A DNA stretch of 64,000 bases from Streptomyces sp. NRRL F-5122 (GTDB taxonomy: Bacteria; Actinomycetota; Actinomycetes; Streptomycetales; Streptomycetaceae): assembly GCF_001507435.1 (NCBI RefSeq), contig NZ_LMWH01000001.1, positions 1 through 64,000 of the forward strand. The letters are read 5' to 3'. Position numbers and translations under genes: made by a program. Of this stretch, positions 63,888-64,000 are shown one piece after another (position 1 is the stretch's first letter; every line of letters starts with the position of its first letter). The notes beneath the pieces are model-generated. The model searched no databases and was not told where the DNA came from. It saw only the letters and a list, made by a program, of their open reading frames with translations.

Positions 63888-64000
63888 GTGGGGGACTTGA
63901 TGGACTTCGGCTCGCGGGGCCCCGAGGCGCCGGCCGACCTCGCCTGGCTGCGAGGTGTCGACGCCTACACCATGGGCGCCTATCCACAGGCGGAGGAGGA
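63888..64000 (+). CDS. start of a probable TPR-type protein (runs off the right edge)
   Basis: GTG 63888 opens a frame reading VGDLMDFGSRGPEAPADLAW and then LRGVDAYTMGAYPQAEEE to the window end. The last part resembles the beginning of a tetratricopeptide helix pair. Relatives I recall in Streptomyces are long TPR or AAA-associated proteins. Only 37 residues are visible, so the family call is tentative. ATG 63900 is an alternative start. Confidence 0.6.
   Translation, partial: MGDLMDFGSRGPEAPADLAWLRGVDAYTMGAYPQAEE

Overview
The window is high-GC, actinobacterial and almost certainly Streptomyces chromosome (core, not arm). The evidence is strongly GC-biased third codon positions, frequent GTG starts, a Streptomyces-type rrn leader, a conservon (cvnABCD), RbpA with a sigma-R promoter, and DasR-type operators before a GH18 chitinase. 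From memory, the order crr-ptsI ... GDPD-MFS-rbpA-fxsA-ppm1 ... acyl-CoA dehydrogenase-chiD matches the SCO1390-SCO1434 interval of S. coelicolor; I could not check this by search. Most of the window is vertically inherited, with no insertion sequence, prophage, tRNA or CRISPR array seen.

Layout. 1-300: promoters and 5' leader of an rRNA operon reading leftwards out of the window. 0.4-2.6 kb: crr-ptsI, the general sugar PTS. 2.8-8.4 kb: an unknown protein with a perfect 17-bp tandem repeat before it, acetoacetyl-CoA synthetase, and a GH31 alpha-glucosidase. 8.4-13.4 kb: Nudix hydrolase, secreted VanX-like dipeptidase, a DUF35/thiolase-like pair (the first frameshifted) and an EAL-GGDEF protein. 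13.9-16.2 kb: glpF (frameshifted)-glpK. 16.3-24.3 kb: a conservon in which a 5-oxoprolinase/hydantoinase fusion gene with its own terminator and promoter signals sits between cvnC and cvnD. 25.3-32.5 kb: a three-gene SMC/kleisin/winged-helix operon resembling MukBEF/MksBEF/Wadjet but with no nuclease (JetD) gene, and with Asn where the Walker B Glu is expected. 32.6-37.9 kb: a FadR-type regulator divergent from an MFS-DUF1445-pxpABC operon for 5-oxoproline or D-glutamate. 37.9-41.1 kb: an SGNH esterase and two GT4 glycosyltransferases with overlapping stop/start codons. 41.2-49.9 kb: HEAT and ankyrin proteins, a small membrane protein plus a degenerate FtsK-like protein, a MocR regulator divergent from YczE, then GDPD and an MFS protein. 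50.1-54.9 kb: rbpA, fxsA, ppm1, a YtcJ-type amidohydrolase and an Lrp regulator. 55-59.9 kb: small unknown genes, an acyl-CoA dehydrogenase, a broken chitinase under two dre-like sites, and a TetR regulator. 60-64 kb: a Tat-exported C39-like protease, a decayed amino-acid permease, a uridine-kinase-like protein, a probable small RNA and the start of a TPR-like gene.

The genes form several functional groups: carbon entry and its control (crr, ptsI, GH31, glpFK, chitinase under DasR-like sites), turnover of 5-oxoproline and D-glutamate (two independent 5-oxoprolinase systems in one window), signalling (conservon, c-di-GMP-type protein, RbpA stress response), envelope glycosylation (ppm1, GT4 pair) and chromosome or plasmid maintenance (SMC triad, FtsK-like protein). 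Three loci are each out of frame by one extra G in a G run, so sequencing error must be excluded before they are called true pseudogenes.
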